DNA of 64,000 nucleotides, from assembly GCF_009755265.1 (NCBI RefSeq), contig NZ_WPOO01000004.1, positions 62,001 to 126,000 on the forward strand, written 5' to 3'. Shown here piece by piece: positions 40,406-50,500 of this stretch (its first letter is position 1; each line of letters begins with the position of its first letter). Both the position numbers and the translations under genes were made by a program. Source of the stretch: Adlercreutzia rubneri. Its GTDB lineage: Bacteria > Actinomycetota > Coriobacteriia > Coriobacteriales > Eggerthellaceae. Below the pieces are notes generated by a model that was given only the letters and a program-made list of their open reading frames with translations, was not told the origin of the DNA and made no database searches.

Positions 40406-41427
40406 TGGCCGAAGTGTACACCGAACCCACCCCCTCGGCCTTCGGCCCGCGTCCGACCGATCCTGGCACGCCTGTGCCCCTCGATGGCGACGGCACGACG
40501 ACCCTCGACGGCATCGCCGCCGCTTTCTCCCGCGAGAACTACGTGGCCGGCGCCGCCTCCGCGGCCAGCGCCGGCGGAAGGGGCGCCCACACCGCCCATG
40601 GCGCCCACCGCGCAGCCGACCCAACCCACGCTTCTCAAGCCGGCCACCCCGTCAACGCAGGCTCCCCAATCCTCTCCGTGCGCTCCATCGAGAAGGTCTT
40701 CGGCAGCCGCGACTCGGTCACCCACGCGCTGGCCGGCGTCAGCTTCGACGTGGCCGCCGGCGAGTTCGTCGGCATCATGGGTCCCTCGGGCTCTGGCAAA
40801 ACAACGCTTCTGAACTGCGTCTCTACCATCGATACGGTCACGAGCGGGCACATCATCGTGGGCGGCCGCGATATCACCGGCATGTCGAAGCGCCAGTTGG
40901 CGAAGTTCCGCCGCGACGACCTCGGCTTCATCTTCCAAGACTCGAACCTGCTGGACACGCTCACCGGCTTCGAGAACATCTCGCTGGCCCTCACCATCAA
41001 GGGCGAGCCGGCCCGCGCCATTCCCGGCAAGGTGAACGCCATGGCCGCGCGCCTCGGTGTGGATGGCGTGCTGCAGAAGTACCCCTACCAGATGTCCGGC
41101 GGCCAGAAGCAGCGCGTGGCCGCGGCCCGTGCCATGGTCACCGACCCGAAGCTCATTTTAGCCGACGAGCCCACCGGCGCCCTCGATTCCCGTGCCGCCA
41201 CGGTGATGCTGGAGATCATGGAGATGATGAACACCCAGATGGGCGCCACCATCATGATGGTCACCCACGACGCCTTCGCCGCCAGCTACACCAGCCGCGT
41301 GCTGTTTATCAAGGACGGCGCCGTGTTCAACGAGCTGCGTCGGGGCGATGAGAGCCGCGACGCGTTCTTCGCTCGCATCATGGAGGTCGTGTCGTTCCTC
41401 GGCGGGGAGGCCGGCCATGTATCTTAA
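40405..41427 (+). CDS. Bce-type ABC transporter, ATPase
   Basis: A 340-residue ATP-binding subunit. Walker A GPSGSGKTTL, signature MSGGQKQRVAAARA and Walker B LILADEPTGALD are intact, MacB/LolD-like. About 90 residues of low-complexity Ala/Gly/Thr-rich sequence precede the ATPase core, unusual for the family (~250 residues). The ATG at 40405 follows GAGGAG. It overlaps the permease gene by 11 bp. Confidence 0.92.
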   Translation: MAEVYTEPTPSAFGPRPTDPGTPVPLDGDGTTTLDGIAAAFSRENYVAGAASAASAGGRGAHTAHGAHRAADPTHASQAGHPVNAGSPILSVRSIEKVFGSRDSVTHALAGVSFDVAAGEFVGIMGPSGSGKTTLLNCVSTIDTVTSGHIIVGGRDITGMSKRQLAKFRRDDLGFIFQDSNLLDTLTGFENISLALTIKGEPARAIPGKVNAMAARLGVDGVLQKYPYQMSGGQKQRVAAARAMVTDPKLILADEPTGALDSRAATVMLEIMEMMNTQMGATIMMVTHDAFAASYTSRVLFIKDGAVFNELRRGDESRDAFFARIMEVVSFLGGEAGHVS

Positions 41428-43630
41428 GCTCGCCCTGCGCAACATCCGCCGATCGGTGCGCGACTACGCCGTCTACTTCATCACGCTGCTGTTCGGTGTG
41501 GCGGTGTTCTACGCGTTCAACTCCATCGGCAGCCAGCAGATCCTCTTCGATATGGAAACCTCGGCCTCGCGCAGCGTGTTCGATTCCACCACCTACATCC
41601 TGGGCATGTTCTCCGTGGTGGTGGCCTGCGTGCTGGGCTTCCTCATTCTGTACGCCAACCAGTTCCTCATCCGCCGCCGCAAGCGGGAGTTCGGCACCTA
41701 CCTGGTGCTGGGCATGACGCCGGGCCATGTGTCGCGCATCGTGCTGTACGAGACGGTGCTCGTGGGGCTGCTTTCCCTGGCCGTGGGCCTCATCTGCGGC
41801 GTGCTGCTCTCCCAGGGACTGTCGTTTTTCACCGCCGCGCTGTTCGGCACGACGATGACCAACTACCAGTTCGTGTTCTCCCCCGACGCCTTCCTCGTCA
41901 CGCTCGCCTGCTTCGCTGCCATTTACGTGGTGGTGGCCGCCTTCAACACCATCACCGTGAGCCGCTGCAAGCTCATCGACCTCATCCGCGCCGGCGAGAA
42001 GAACGAGCGCGCCGGCGTGCGCAACCCGTGGGTCTGCCTCGTGGGGTTCGTCTCAGCGGTGGCTATCCTCGTCTATGCCTACGAGCAGCTCATCGAAAAC
42101 GGTCTGGTGATGCTGGACCAGCCCGAGTTCATCCGCGCCACCATCGCCATGCTCGTGGGATCGCTGCTGTTCTTCTGGTCGCTCGCCGGCTTCGCCATTG
42201 CCGTGCTCACGCGGCTGCGCGGCGTGTACCTGCGCAAGCTGAACCTGTTCACCGTGCGCCAGATCGCTAGCAAGGTGAACACAGCGTTTTTGTCGCTATG
42301 GGCCGTGTGCGTTCTGCTGTTCTTCTCCATCACCGTGTTCTCCTCGGGCATGGGGCTCGTGGAGGTGTTCGTTGGCGGCACTGAGGCGGCGAACCCCTAC
42401 TCCGCCACCCTGGAGGCGGCCGTGTGGTACGGACCCGACGGGTCGAAGACCTCCTCGTCGGGCAACCCGCTTGAGCGCCGCGCCGAGATGGAGGCCGAGG
42501 CACCGGAGCGCCTGTCCCAGGCGGAAGCTTACAACTGGGATATGGCCGCCGCCCTGCAAGAGGCCGCACCGGAGCTGTGGGCCGAGACCGTAGGTGCCTT
42601 CGCCCAGGTGAGCGCCTATTCAGCCCCGGATATGACCTACGACCCCCTCGTTGCCGCTGCCGAGGCCACCGGCGTTGATCCGTCGACACTGCGCTTGGAC
42701 GACTTGGGCTCCGTACGCACAACGCATCTCACCGTGGTATCGCTCTCCGACTTCAACGGCGCCCGCGCCCTACAAGGCCAGGATCCCGTGGAACTGGCAG
42801 CGGGCACCTGCGCCTTGGCGAACAACATGGACATGGTGACGCCCTTGGCCCAGGCCGTGCTGGATGCGGCTCCCACGGTGACCATCGCCGGCACCGACTA
42901 CGCGCTGGCCGGCCCTCTGTACGACACGCAGCTGGAGGACAACGCCATGGCGGCCACGGCCCTGGTCGTCATCACCCCCGACGAGGCCGTGGAAGCCCTG
43001 CGCGCAGAGGGCTGCATTCCCGACACCCAGTACCTGAACGTGATGTACGCCGACAACGGCAAGACCGCCGGCGAGAACGACGCGGCCTTGGACGACATCG
43101 TGGCCGCGCTGCAGCCGCGGGACATGGGCGGGTTCGAGAAGGGCGCCCAGGGCGCCGACGACCCCTACGCGAGCCTCTTGTGGCCGGTCACGCGCATTCT
43201 CACGGCGAACGAAATGCTCTCCCAGTCTGCCGGGCTGCGCCTCATGATCACGTACCTGGCACTTTACATCGGCTTCGTCTTCCTCATTTCCACGGCAGCC
43301 ATTTTGGCCATCCAGCAGCTCTCCCAAGCGTCCGATTCGACACCGCGCTACCGCATCCTGTGGAAGCTCGGCTGCGACCGAGGCATGATCTATCGGTCGC
43401 TGCTCGCCCAAGTGCTCGTGTACTTCCTCGTGCCGCTGGGGCTGGCGGTATGCCATTCCGTCTGCGCCATCGGCGTACTGTCCGATTCCCTGCTGGACGC
43501 CATTGGCGTGTCCTCGGTCGGCCCCATCATGATGGCCGCTGGCCTCACGCTGGTCATTTACGGCGGCTACATGCTGGTGACCTACCTTGCCGCCCGCGGC
43601 ATCGTGAAGGGCTCGCTGCAACAGGGATAG
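41417..43630 (+). CDS. Bce-type ABC transporter, FtsX-like permease
   Basis: A 737-residue membrane protein with about ten helices: MYLKLALRNIRRSVRDYAVYF opens an FtsX domain, with a second one near the C-terminus (FLISTAAILAIQQL, RILWKLGCDRGMIYRSLLAQ). A ~210-residue extracytoplasmic domain lies between helices 8 and 9 (residues ~330-590), as in BceB. The ATG at 41417 follows GGGGAGG. Works with the kinase and regulator to detect and detoxify cell-wall-active peptides; the actual compound is unknown. Confidence 0.92.
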   Translation: MYLKLALRNIRRSVRDYAVYFITLLFGVAVFYAFNSIGSQQILFDMETSASRSVFDSTTYILGMFSVVVACVLGFLILYANQFLIRRRKREFGTYLVLGMTPGHVSRIVLYETVLVGLLSLAVGLICGVLLSQGLSFFTAALFGTTMTNYQFVFSPDAFLVTLACFAAIYVVVAAFNTITVSRCKLIDLIRAGEKNERAGVRNPWVCLVGFVSAVAILVYAYEQLIENGLVMLDQPEFIRATIAMLVGSLLFFWSLAGFAIAVLTRLRGVYLRKLNLFTVRQIASKVNTAFLSLWAVCVLLFFSITVFSSGMGLVEVFVGGTEAANPYSATLEAAVWYGPDGSKTSSSGNPLERRAEMEAEAPERLSQAEAYNWDMAAALQEAAPELWAETVGAFAQVSAYSAPDMTYDPLVAAAEATGVDPSTLRLDDLGSVRTTHLTVVSLSDFNGARALQGQDPVELAAGTCALANNMDMVTPLAQAVLDAAPTVTIAGTDYALAGPLYDTQLEDNAMAATALVVITPDEAVEALRAEGCIPDTQYLNVMYADNGKTAGENDAALDDIVAALQPRDMGGFEKGAQGADDPYASLLWPVTRILTANEMLSQSAGLRLMITYLALYIGFVFLISTAAILAIQQLSQASDSTPRYRILWKLGCDRGMIYRSLLAQVLVYFLVPLGLAVCHSVCAIGVLSDSLLDAIGVSSVGPIMMAAGLTLVIYGGYMLVTYLAARGIVKGSLQQG

Positions 43631-43668
43631 CCCCCAGTCTCCTTCCACCATAACCCCGCATGCTTTGT

Positions 43669-43753
43669 CCCGTAGGGGCTGGCCTTGGTCAGCCCTCCTC
43701 GACCGAGGTGATCTCGCCAGTCGAGAGGGGCGACCAAGGTCGCCCCCTACGGG
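43669..43753. repeat. Two inverted family B REP-like units
   Basis: CCCGTAGGGGCTGGCC at 43669 and GTCGCCCCCTACGGG ending at 43753 face each other, with ACCAAGGT/CCTTGGTC inner parts. Together they can form a long cruciform downstream of the permease gene. Confidence 0.75.
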
Positions 43754-43817
43754 GAGGGGCAGGGAAGCGGCAGAGCGCGCTATAATAAGGGCAATCATTT
43801 TCCGAGAAAGGACGCTC

Positions 43818-44261
43818 ATGGAATACCAGCAGCTGCAGGATGAGATCAAAGCGGCCATGAAGGCGCGCGACAACCATCGGCGCGACATTCTGCGCCAGGT
43901 GCACACCGAGCTTAAGGCCATCGAGGTAAACGAGCGGCGCGAGGTGACCGAGGCCGACGTGGACGCCATGCTCAAGCGCACCATCAAGCAGACGAAGGAG
44001 ACACTCGACGGCTCCATCAAAGCGGGGAACAACCAAGAGCGCACCGACACCCTCACCGAGCAGGTGGCCATCCTGGAGGAGTACCTGCCGAAGCAGGTGG
44101 AAGGCGACGAGCTGGCGGCGCTCATTGAGGAAGTGCTCGCTAACACGGGCGCTTCCACGAAGAAGGACATGGGCCGCGCCATGGGCGAGCTCACCAAGCG
44201 CACCGGCGGCAACTTCGACAAGGCAGCCGCCGCCAAGGAGCTCGGCAGTAAGCTGGGCTAG
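43818..44261 (+). CDS. yqeY: GatB/YqeY-domain protein
   Basis: A 147-residue soluble protein related to the C-terminal domain of the amidotransferase subunit GatB: MEYQQLQDEIKAAMKARD, LDGSIKAGNNQERTD, ILEEYLPKQVEGDELAALIE, STKKDMGRAMGELTKRTGG. All are family strings. GAAAGGA precedes the ATG by five bases. Its function in tRNA metabolism is not firmly established. The last 45 bases and the terminator are duplicated at 45643-45748, past the neighbouring ATPase gene. Confidence 0.9.
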   Translation: MEYQQLQDEIKAAMKARDNHRRDILRQVHTELKAIEVNERREVTEADVDAMLKRTIKQTKETLDGSIKAGNNQERTDTLTEQVAILEEYLPKQVEGDELAALIEEVLANTGASTKKDMGRAMGELTKRTGGNFDKAAAAKELGSKLG

Positions 44262-44319
44262 CGGCAACCGGCAGAGCGTTCCTGCGACCTCAAAGGCCTC
44301 CCGCAACTGGGAGGCCTTT
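44217..44319 (+). repeat. Direct repeat, left copy: yqeY 3' end plus terminator
   Basis: 44217-44261 (end of yqeY through its TAG) and hairpin AAAGGCCTCCC/GGGAGGCCTTT at 44292-44319 correspond to 45643-45687 and 45725-45748. The coding parts are about 80 percent identical. The hairpin is a good intrinsic terminator for yqeY. Confidence 0.75.
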
Positions 44320-44384
44320 CTTCGCTAAATGAGTTAAAGCGACCTAAAACTTTTAGAGCAACCTAAAAGAGTTAAAAGGAAAGT

Positions 44385-44439
44385 TGCACTCATTGAGTGC
44401 AGAATATGCTAAAATATTGCACTCAATGAGTGCAATATT
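44385..44439 (+). promoter_or_regulatory. Two palindromic operators upstream of the AAA ATPase gene
   Basis: TGCACTCA-T-TGAGTGCA (44385-44401) and a 27-bp palindrome with perfect 13-bp arms (44413-44439, core TTGCACTCAATGAGTGCAA). Between them lies TGCTAAAAT, a possible -10. The two share the TGCACTCA half-site. Their quality suggests tight regulation by a dimeric repressor, perhaps not encoded nearby. Confidence 0.7.
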
Positions 44440-44452
44440 GAAAGAGGCACCC

Positions 44453-45622
44453 GTGGATCAGCTCTATGAAAATATGTATCGACTGCTCGCTAGCACGCCG
44501 AACCAATTTGTTCGGTATCTCTACCCGCATATTCATTGGGAGAGCCGCATGCTCGGCATTGTCGGCCCTCGCGGCGTGGGCAAGACGACCCTTCTCCTTC
44601 AGCACATCCTCAACAGCGACCAGACAAATGAGTCCCTCTTCGTATTTGCCGACAGCATGTACTTCTCGGAGCACACGCTCTTCGATACCGCCGAGGCTTT
44701 CTCGAAAAACGGCGGCACCTTTCTCTATATCGACGAGGTGCACAAATACGAAGAGTGGTCACGCGAACTGAAAGCGATCTACGATTCCTTCCCCCACCTG
44801 CACGTGCGCTTCACCGGTTCCTCGGTGCTCGACATCGAAAAAGGCGAGGCAGACCTCAGCCGTCGGGCACCCAAGTACCACCTGCAGGGCCTCTCCTTCC
44901 GAGAGTTTCTCGCCATGCGCCACAACATCAGCTGCGAGCCCTACACGCTCGAGGAGATACTCGCCCACAAGGCCGCAATCCCAGAAGTCGAGCACCCCCT
45001 TCCCCTTTTCAGAGAATACCTCGCAAGCGGCTACTACCCGTTTGGAAGCGATCCCGAATTCGAGATCGAACTCGGCCAGGTGATCATGCGCACCTTGGAA
45101 GTGGACATACCGCAATTCGCCAACATGAACGCCGCGACCGGCCGCAAACTCAAACGTCTGATGGCCCTCATAAGCACCATGGCCCCCTTCAAGCCGAGCA
45201 TGGCGAGCATTGCCGGCAAGATCGAGGTGAGCCGCAACAATCTTGAGGACTACTTCATGTTCATGGAGAAAGCGGGGATGATAGCCCGGCTCAGGCAATC
45301 CGGCTCGTCCATCAACCTTCTCGGTAAAGTTGAGAAAGTGTATCTGGACAATCCCAACATCCTCATGAACCTCGGCGACGAGAGCTCCGACCGAGGGACG
45401 ATTCGCGAGACCTTCTTCTTCAACCAAATGCGCGTCAACCACCTGGTGACAGCATCCCCCGTATCCGATTTCGAAATCGACGGCATCACCTTCGAGGTGG
45501 GCGGCAAGAGCAAAGGTTTCGATCAGCTGCAGAATGCGGAGAAGGGATATGTGGTCAAGGACGACATCGAGTACGGCTTCGCCAACGTCGTGCCGCTGTG
45601 GGCCTTCGGCCTCAACTATTAG
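44453..45622 (+). CDS. AAA_14/DUF4143-type ATPase
   Basis: A 389-residue ATP-binding protein. Walker A GIVGPRGVGKTTLLLQ is at about residues 36-51, Walker B TFLYIDEVHKYEEWSRE near 102, sensor-like VRFTGSSVLDIE, and an archaeal-type DUF4143 C-terminal region (YFMFMEKAGMIARLR, KVYLDNPNILMNL, VGGKSKGFDQL). These proteins are widespread in gut bacteria and of uncertain function. I chose the GTG at 44453, with AAAGAGG five bases upstream; the frame runs back through the palindromes. Codon use is more AT-rich than neighbours. It lies between duplicated yqeY ends. Confidence 0.85.
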   Translation: MDQLYENMYRLLASTPNQFVRYLYPHIHWESRMLGIVGPRGVGKTTLLLQHILNSDQTNESLFVFADSMYFSEHTLFDTAEAFSKNGGTFLYIDEVHKYEEWSRELKAIYDSFPHLHVRFTGSSVLDIEKGEADLSRRAPKYHLQGLSFREFLAMRHNISCEPYTLEEILAHKAAIPEVEHPLPLFREYLASGYYPFGSDPEFEIELGQVIMRTLEVDIPQFANMNAATGRKLKRLMALISTMAPFKPSMASIAGKIEVSRNNLEDYFMFMEKAGMIARLRQSGSSINLLGKVEKVYLDNPNILMNLGDESSDRGTIRETFFFNQMRVNHLVTASPVSDFEIDGITFEVGGKSKGFDQLQNAEKGYVVKDDIEYGFANVVPLWAFGLNY

Positions 45623-45642
45623 GCAGCTCAGACACGGTGCCT

Positions 45643-45748
45643 GACAAGGTAGCCGCCGTCAAAGATCTCGGCAGCAAGCTGAGCTAGGCCGCATCTAAGC
45701 CGCGCACCATCTCCGAACGCAAGGAAGGCCTCCCGCTGGGGAGGCCTT
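45643..45748 (+). repeat. Direct repeat, right copy: yqeY 3' end plus terminator
   Basis: 45643-45687 repeats the last 15 codons of yqeY including a TAG in the same register; AAGGCCTCCC/GGGAGGCCTT at 45725-45748 repeats its terminator. There is no upstream yqeY body here, so this is a partial copy. Confidence 0.75.
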
Positions 45749-45844
45749 CTCAGTTGTGACATTTTGCGGGAAGCTGAGTCCGTTCGGACAGCCTGTCCGT
45801 CAAAGCTAGGACGCGCGCCGCACGGGCACGCGCCCCATCTGCTT

Positions 45845-46717
45845 CTAGAAGAACGGGTAGATGGAGATGCCGGTCATGTAGAACACGACGCGCAGGGCGA
45901 GCGCGCTCACGAGCACGCAGGCCACGCAGACCGCGCCCCACACCTTCCAATCCTTCTTCGCCTTGCCGACGAAGGCGCCGGCCACGCCGCACGCCGCGGC
46001 GATGAGCGCGACCACCGAGAAGGGCAGCGAGGCGCCGGAGAGGGGCTCGGTGACGCCCGTCGGAGCGATGTCCATGGTGGGCTGGGTCGGGTCGAACCAG
46101 AAGTCCACCTGGGTGTAGGCGCCCACCGTCGCCTGCATAGCGACGAGGTAGGCCACCACAAGCACCACGTTCACGATCTGGCCGATGACGTTCACCTTGG
46201 CGGTATAGTCGAGCGACTCGTCCTTCACGGCGCACAGCACCGCCATGGTGGCCGGGCCGAAGCCGCAAGCCGCGCCCAGAAGCGAGCCGATCTGCAGCAC
46301 GGAATCCCAGGCGGGCAGCGAGGCCATCATGTAGGAGTGGCCCATGACGGCGACGAGCACCACGGCCAGCACTAGGCCGACCGCTGCGAGCCAAGCGGGC
46401 ACCTTGGCCTCGTCGCCTCCGCGACGCAGGTACACGAAGTACACCACCATGACCACCGCGAGCACCACGATGGCGATGAGCTCCTGGGTGATGCCGCTGC
46501 TCAGGTGGCCGAAGCCGTTGAAGATGCGCTCCCAGTGCTCAAGATGGAAGAACACCGCGATGCCGCCCACGACCAGCAGCACGGCCGAGGTGATGAGCGC
46601 CGGCATCTGGGCGCGGGTGCCCTGCCCGCGCAGCGCGTAGAGGCACTGCGCACCGAACACGCCCGCCGCCCAAGCGAGCAGCGTCGTGAACAGAATAAGA
46701 GGCCATTGTAATTCCAT
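45845..46717 (-). CDS. dmsC: DmsC-type membrane anchor subunit
   Basis: A 290-residue quinol-oxidising anchor with eight predicted helices. WPLILFTTLLAWAAGVFGAQ at the start and HLEHWERIFNGFGHLSSGIT are family-typical. It passes electrons from menaquinol to the DmsB-type subunit. The ATG at 46717 has AGGA seven bases upstream. Separated from the dmsB-like gene by the family A repeat (46744-46907), so the third subunit may be made at a lower level. Confidence 0.85.
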   Translation of the reverse strand: MELQWPLILFTTLLAWAAGVFGAQCLYALRGQGTRAQMPALITSAVLLVVGGIAVFFHLEHWERIFNGFGHLSSGITQELIAIVVLAVVMVVYFVYLRRGGDEAKVPAWLAAVGLVLAVVLVAVMGHSYMMASLPAWDSVLQIGSLLGAACGFGPATMAVLCAVKDESLDYTAKVNVIGQIVNVVLVVAYLVAMQATVGAYTQVDFWFDPTQPTMDIAPTGVTEPLSGASLPFSVVALIAAACGVAGAFVGKAKKDWKVWGAVCVACVLVSALALRVVFYMTGISIYPFF

Positions 46718-46743
46718 AATCAATTCCTAACTAATCATAGGTA

Positions 46744-46907
46744 TGCCCAAGGAAGTCAGCGAGGGTCCGACAGGCGCCTGGAATTGCCCCGCCTTCGCGC
46801 CAAGTTGGCTTTGGCCAACGCCGTGCGCGAAACAAGGGGCAAGGCCAGGTGCCTGTCGGAGCCGCAGCGTCGAGCGGTCCGACGGCGCGTTAGCGCCGCC
46901 GGAACCT
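46744..46907 (-). repeat. Structured 3' repeat, family A, full copy 2
   Basis: Same plan as 31856-32019. Hairpin 1 is CCGGCGGCGC/GCGCCGTCGG (46902-46879); hairpin 2 arms are CCGACAGGCACCTG and CAGGCGCCTGTCGG; the end is CCTCGCTGACTTCCTTGGGC. Hairpin 1 differs from copy 1 on both sides of the stem, yet pairs. Confidence 0.8.
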
Positions 46908-46909
46908 CG

Positions 46910-47572
46910 TTACTCCTCTCCTTGCCACTTGCGATTGCGCAGGATGTAGCAATGCTTCGGGCCGTTGCCCGTGTCGGTCAGATGGTACACATCGGCCTCG
47001 GTGAAGGGCTCGACCCACTCTCCGAGCGTCGTGCGGTTCTGCATCATCTCCTCGTAGGGAGTCGCCAGATCATGGGTGGGCGCCAAAGCCTGGAAGGACT
47101 CCAAGCCCTCGTCCAAGTCGCCGAAGAAGCGGGCGCGCGAGCCGCACTGGGCCACGCACTGGGGCAGCTCGCCCTGGGCGGTACGCTGCTGGCAGAGCGT
47201 GCACTTCTCAACGACGCGCTCCTCCTCGTTCAGGTAGCGCACGCCGTAGGGGCAGGCCATGGCGCAGAACTGGCAGCCGATGCACTTGTCCTTGTCAATC
47301 TGCACCGTGCCGTCCTCGGTCACGTGCGACGCCTGGGTCGGGCACACCTTCACACACTCGGGATCTTCGCAGTGCTGGCACTGGATGGGGAGGAAGTACA
47401 TCTCCACATCGGGCCAGTCGCCGGAACCGCCCTCTTTGGGGGTGGGGCCGATGCGCAGCGTCTTGATCCAGAAATCGCCGGGCATAACGCCGTTGATGGT
47501 CTTGCAGGCCGCCGAGCAGGCCTGGCAGCCCACGCAACGGTTCAGGTCGGTAACGATAGCGTAGCGAGCCAT
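46910..47572 (-). CDS. dmsB: DmsB-type electron-transfer subunit, four 4Fe-4S clusters
   Basis: A 220-residue ferredoxin-like subunit. Four cysteine groups: NRCVGCQACSAACK at residues 11-24, CQHCEDPECVKVCPTQA, KCIGCQFCAMACPYG, and CTLCQQRTAQGELPQCVAQC. It links the catalytic subunit to the membrane anchor. The ATG at 47572 follows the stop of the catalytic gene by one base. Confidence 0.92.
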   Translation of the reverse strand: MARYAIVTDLNRCVGCQACSAACKTINGVMPGDFWIKTLRIGPTPKEGGSGDWPDVEMYFLPIQCQHCEDPECVKVCPTQASHVTEDGTVQIDKDKCIGCQFCAMACPYGVRYLNEEERVVEKCTLCQQRTAQGELPQCVAQCGSRARFFGDLDEGLESFQALAPTHDLATPYEEMMQNRTTLGEWVEPFTEADVYHLTDTGNGPKHCYILRNRKWQGEE

Positions 47573-47573
47573 C

Positions 47574-50500
47574 TTACATCACGCTCCCATCCCACTCGGG
47601 TTCGCCTTCGAAGCGGGCGCGCACGCCCTTGCCCGTGGGCACCCACTCGCGCAGGCGCGGGTCGGAGGCATCATGGATACATTCGACGCCATTCGGATCA
47701 CACGGAACCGGATTGCCGAACGGGGAATTCTCGGCCGTGGCCTTGTACACGATGGTCGGGGTGGAGCGCATCGTGGCGCAGCCGCCGACGGTGTCCTGAC
47801 CGTAGGGGTCGTTCACCACGTTGATGCCCACCAGCTCGAAGCCGTGAGAGGCGGTGTCGAACTCGGGGAACCACCAGGCATGGTTGGCATTCACCACGCC
47901 CTGGGAGATGCCGTAGTACAGATCGAGCACCTCGCGGACCTTGCCCCACGGCGTCTCGATCCACACCCAGTCGCCCTGCTTGAGGCCCAACCGCTCGGCA
48001 TCCTTCGGGTTCATCTCGATGCGGGGAGACGGCCACACCTCGCGGCACCAGGGCAGCTGGCGATGCTCGGAGTGGAAGTAGGTGGGCTGGCGGGAGCCCG
48101 TGGTCATCAGGAAGATGTTGTCGGGCATGGCCTTCAGGGTGTCCTTGTAGCCATGGTTCATGAAGTAAGTGTCATCGGCCTGGTCAACGAGCGCGGCATC
48201 GTACAGCTCGGGCTTCACCACCGGCGAGTCGGTGGGCTCGCGGTAGATCGGGAAGCGGTCGTCGTCGCCCTGGAACTGCGGCAGGTCGGAGTGCGCCCAC
48301 TTGTCGGAGCCCTCCGGCACCTCGCCCATGTTGCAGATGTAGGCCTCGCACACGAGCGACCAGATCTCCACCAAACCGGAGGCGGTCATGAAGCCGGGAT
48401 GGAAGTCCACGAGCGGGAACAGGTTGAAGCCGCCCTGCTGACGACGCCAGCCCATCTCGTGGCGGCGGAAGGTGCCCCAGCGCTCGGGATGCCACTCGCG
48501 GCAGTCCATCCAACCGTGATCGGTGAACCACTGCTTGGCCTCGGCCCAGGTGGGGCCCTCGGGGAACTCGGCGGTGCACCACTTGTCCACGTTGTCCTTC
48601 AGCACGCGGTCGTGGTCGGGCCATAGGTAGCTCGGCGCGCCGGAGGCGTCGTAGTCGTCGCCCAGCTGTTCGGTCCACTTGTCGATGAAGGTCTGGCACT
48701 GCGGCGCATAGTTGAGGTTCTCGGCCGGAGCGGCGTCCGGATCCTTCGTGTTCCACGGCACGCCCATGGCCTTGTACATGCCCACGTTCCAGTCGGGGTC
48801 ATAGATGGTCTCTCCCGGAGGCTCGATGGCCGCACAGCAGCAGCCGAACATGCCGCCGGAACCCTGGGAGACGCGGGTGGAATCGAGCTCCATCCAATGC
48901 TGGCAGGGGAAGATGATGTCAGCGTTGCCGTTGTTGGGGCAGAACCACAGGTTGATGTCGACAAAGAAGTCGAGCTGCGTGGTGGCGTCCCAGGCGCGGG
49001 CAATGTTGCCCATATTCATGATGTCGCCGGACTGGCACACGCCGCCGTGCAGGGCGTACAGGGTCTCCTTGACGTTGTAGCCCACTTCCTTGTTTTCGTT
49101 CTCCATGGCCAGCGACCAATCGGGATCCTGCAGGCAGGCGTCCCAGATGCAGTTCGCGTCGGCCCAGCGAGCCCAGAAGCGGTTGAGCGGGAAGCGATCG
49201 GCGTCCACCTGGCCGGCCTGGCGCATGAAGATGGTCGTCGGGTTCGGCCAGCCCTGGGAGGGAAGCATGGCACCGCCCATGCGCTTGGCGATGACGATGG
49301 CCTCCTCGTCGGTGGGCACCTTGTTGCCGTAGCGCTCGGCGAGCGGGGAGTCCTCGTCGATGAGGTACTGCACGAAGTCCTGCATGTGCTTGGCGACTTC
49401 CTCCAGCGAGTAGTCGCGGCCCGGCCACACCTTCGCAGCATCGCCCCACGGCGCCGCCTTCTGCATGTTGGAGCGGCCCGGGTTGCCGTCGAACTGGCTC
49501 TTGCAGGAACCGCGGTTGCCGGCGGGCTCGTCGGAGTTGCCCGTCACGCAGGAGAGCATCTGCAGCACGCGGCAGTTCTGGATGGAGTTGCCGTTCTGGT
49601 CGGTGGCCAGCTGGAAGTGGATGCCGCCGTTGCCGTGGCGCGGATCGACGCGGGTCGTCCACACCTTCACGGCCTCTTCGGCCTTCTCGCCGGGCACGCC
49701 GGTGATCTCCTCCACCTTGTCCCAGGTGTACTGGCTCGTCAGATCGTGGAAGCCGTCCCACACGGTGCGGCACTGGTAGGTCTTGCCGTCCTTCAGGGTA
49801 ACGGCCACCTCGCCGGGGAACAGCGCGGGCTTTTTGGGCAGGCCGGCCGGATTCGTGACCTTGCCCTTCTCGTTGCCTTCATCCCAATAGGCGTCGAACT
49901 TGGCGTCGGCCGGGTCGCACCACACCGACGGGTCGGGCAGCCAGCCGGGAGCCACGAGACCCTCGAGCGGATGCTCGATGAAGGAGCCCGTGGTCGGGAT
50001 CTTGTGCATCTCGCCTTCCCACTTGCCCTCTTCGGCATCCCAGTAGGTCAAACGGTTGTTGTTCTCGTCCCATACCATGAAGCGCTGGTACTTGCCGCCC
50101 TCGATGATGTCGGCCTCGGTGATGAGCTTCGTGCGCATGTCGATGCCGCCGTTGCCCTCCACAAGCCAGCCCTCGGTCTTCCAGGGCTTGTCGTCGCAGA
50201 ACAGGAAGGTGGCGTTGGACCAGCGGCGCACCATGGTGTCGTCGTAGGCCTCGTTCTCGATGATCCAGTTGAACCAGCCGAGCGCCAGCGCGCCGTCGGT
50301 GCCGGGGCGCAGCGGCAGCCAGATGTCGGCTTCCTTGGAAAGCGGCGTCACGCGCGGATCGACGCAGATGTGCGCCGTGGCATGCGGGGCCACGTCCGAA
50401 ATGGTGCGGTTAGTGGTGTCGTAGTTGGAGTACTCCACGGCGGTGCCCCACTGCAGGTACACCTTCGGCTCGGCCTCCACCTCCATCCAGGGGGAACCCA

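Noticed and set aside
44384..44452. Earlier start of the AAA ATPase at 44384
   Set aside because: Translation would run through both operator palindromes and the -10 region; the GTG at 44453 has a proper ribosome-binding site.
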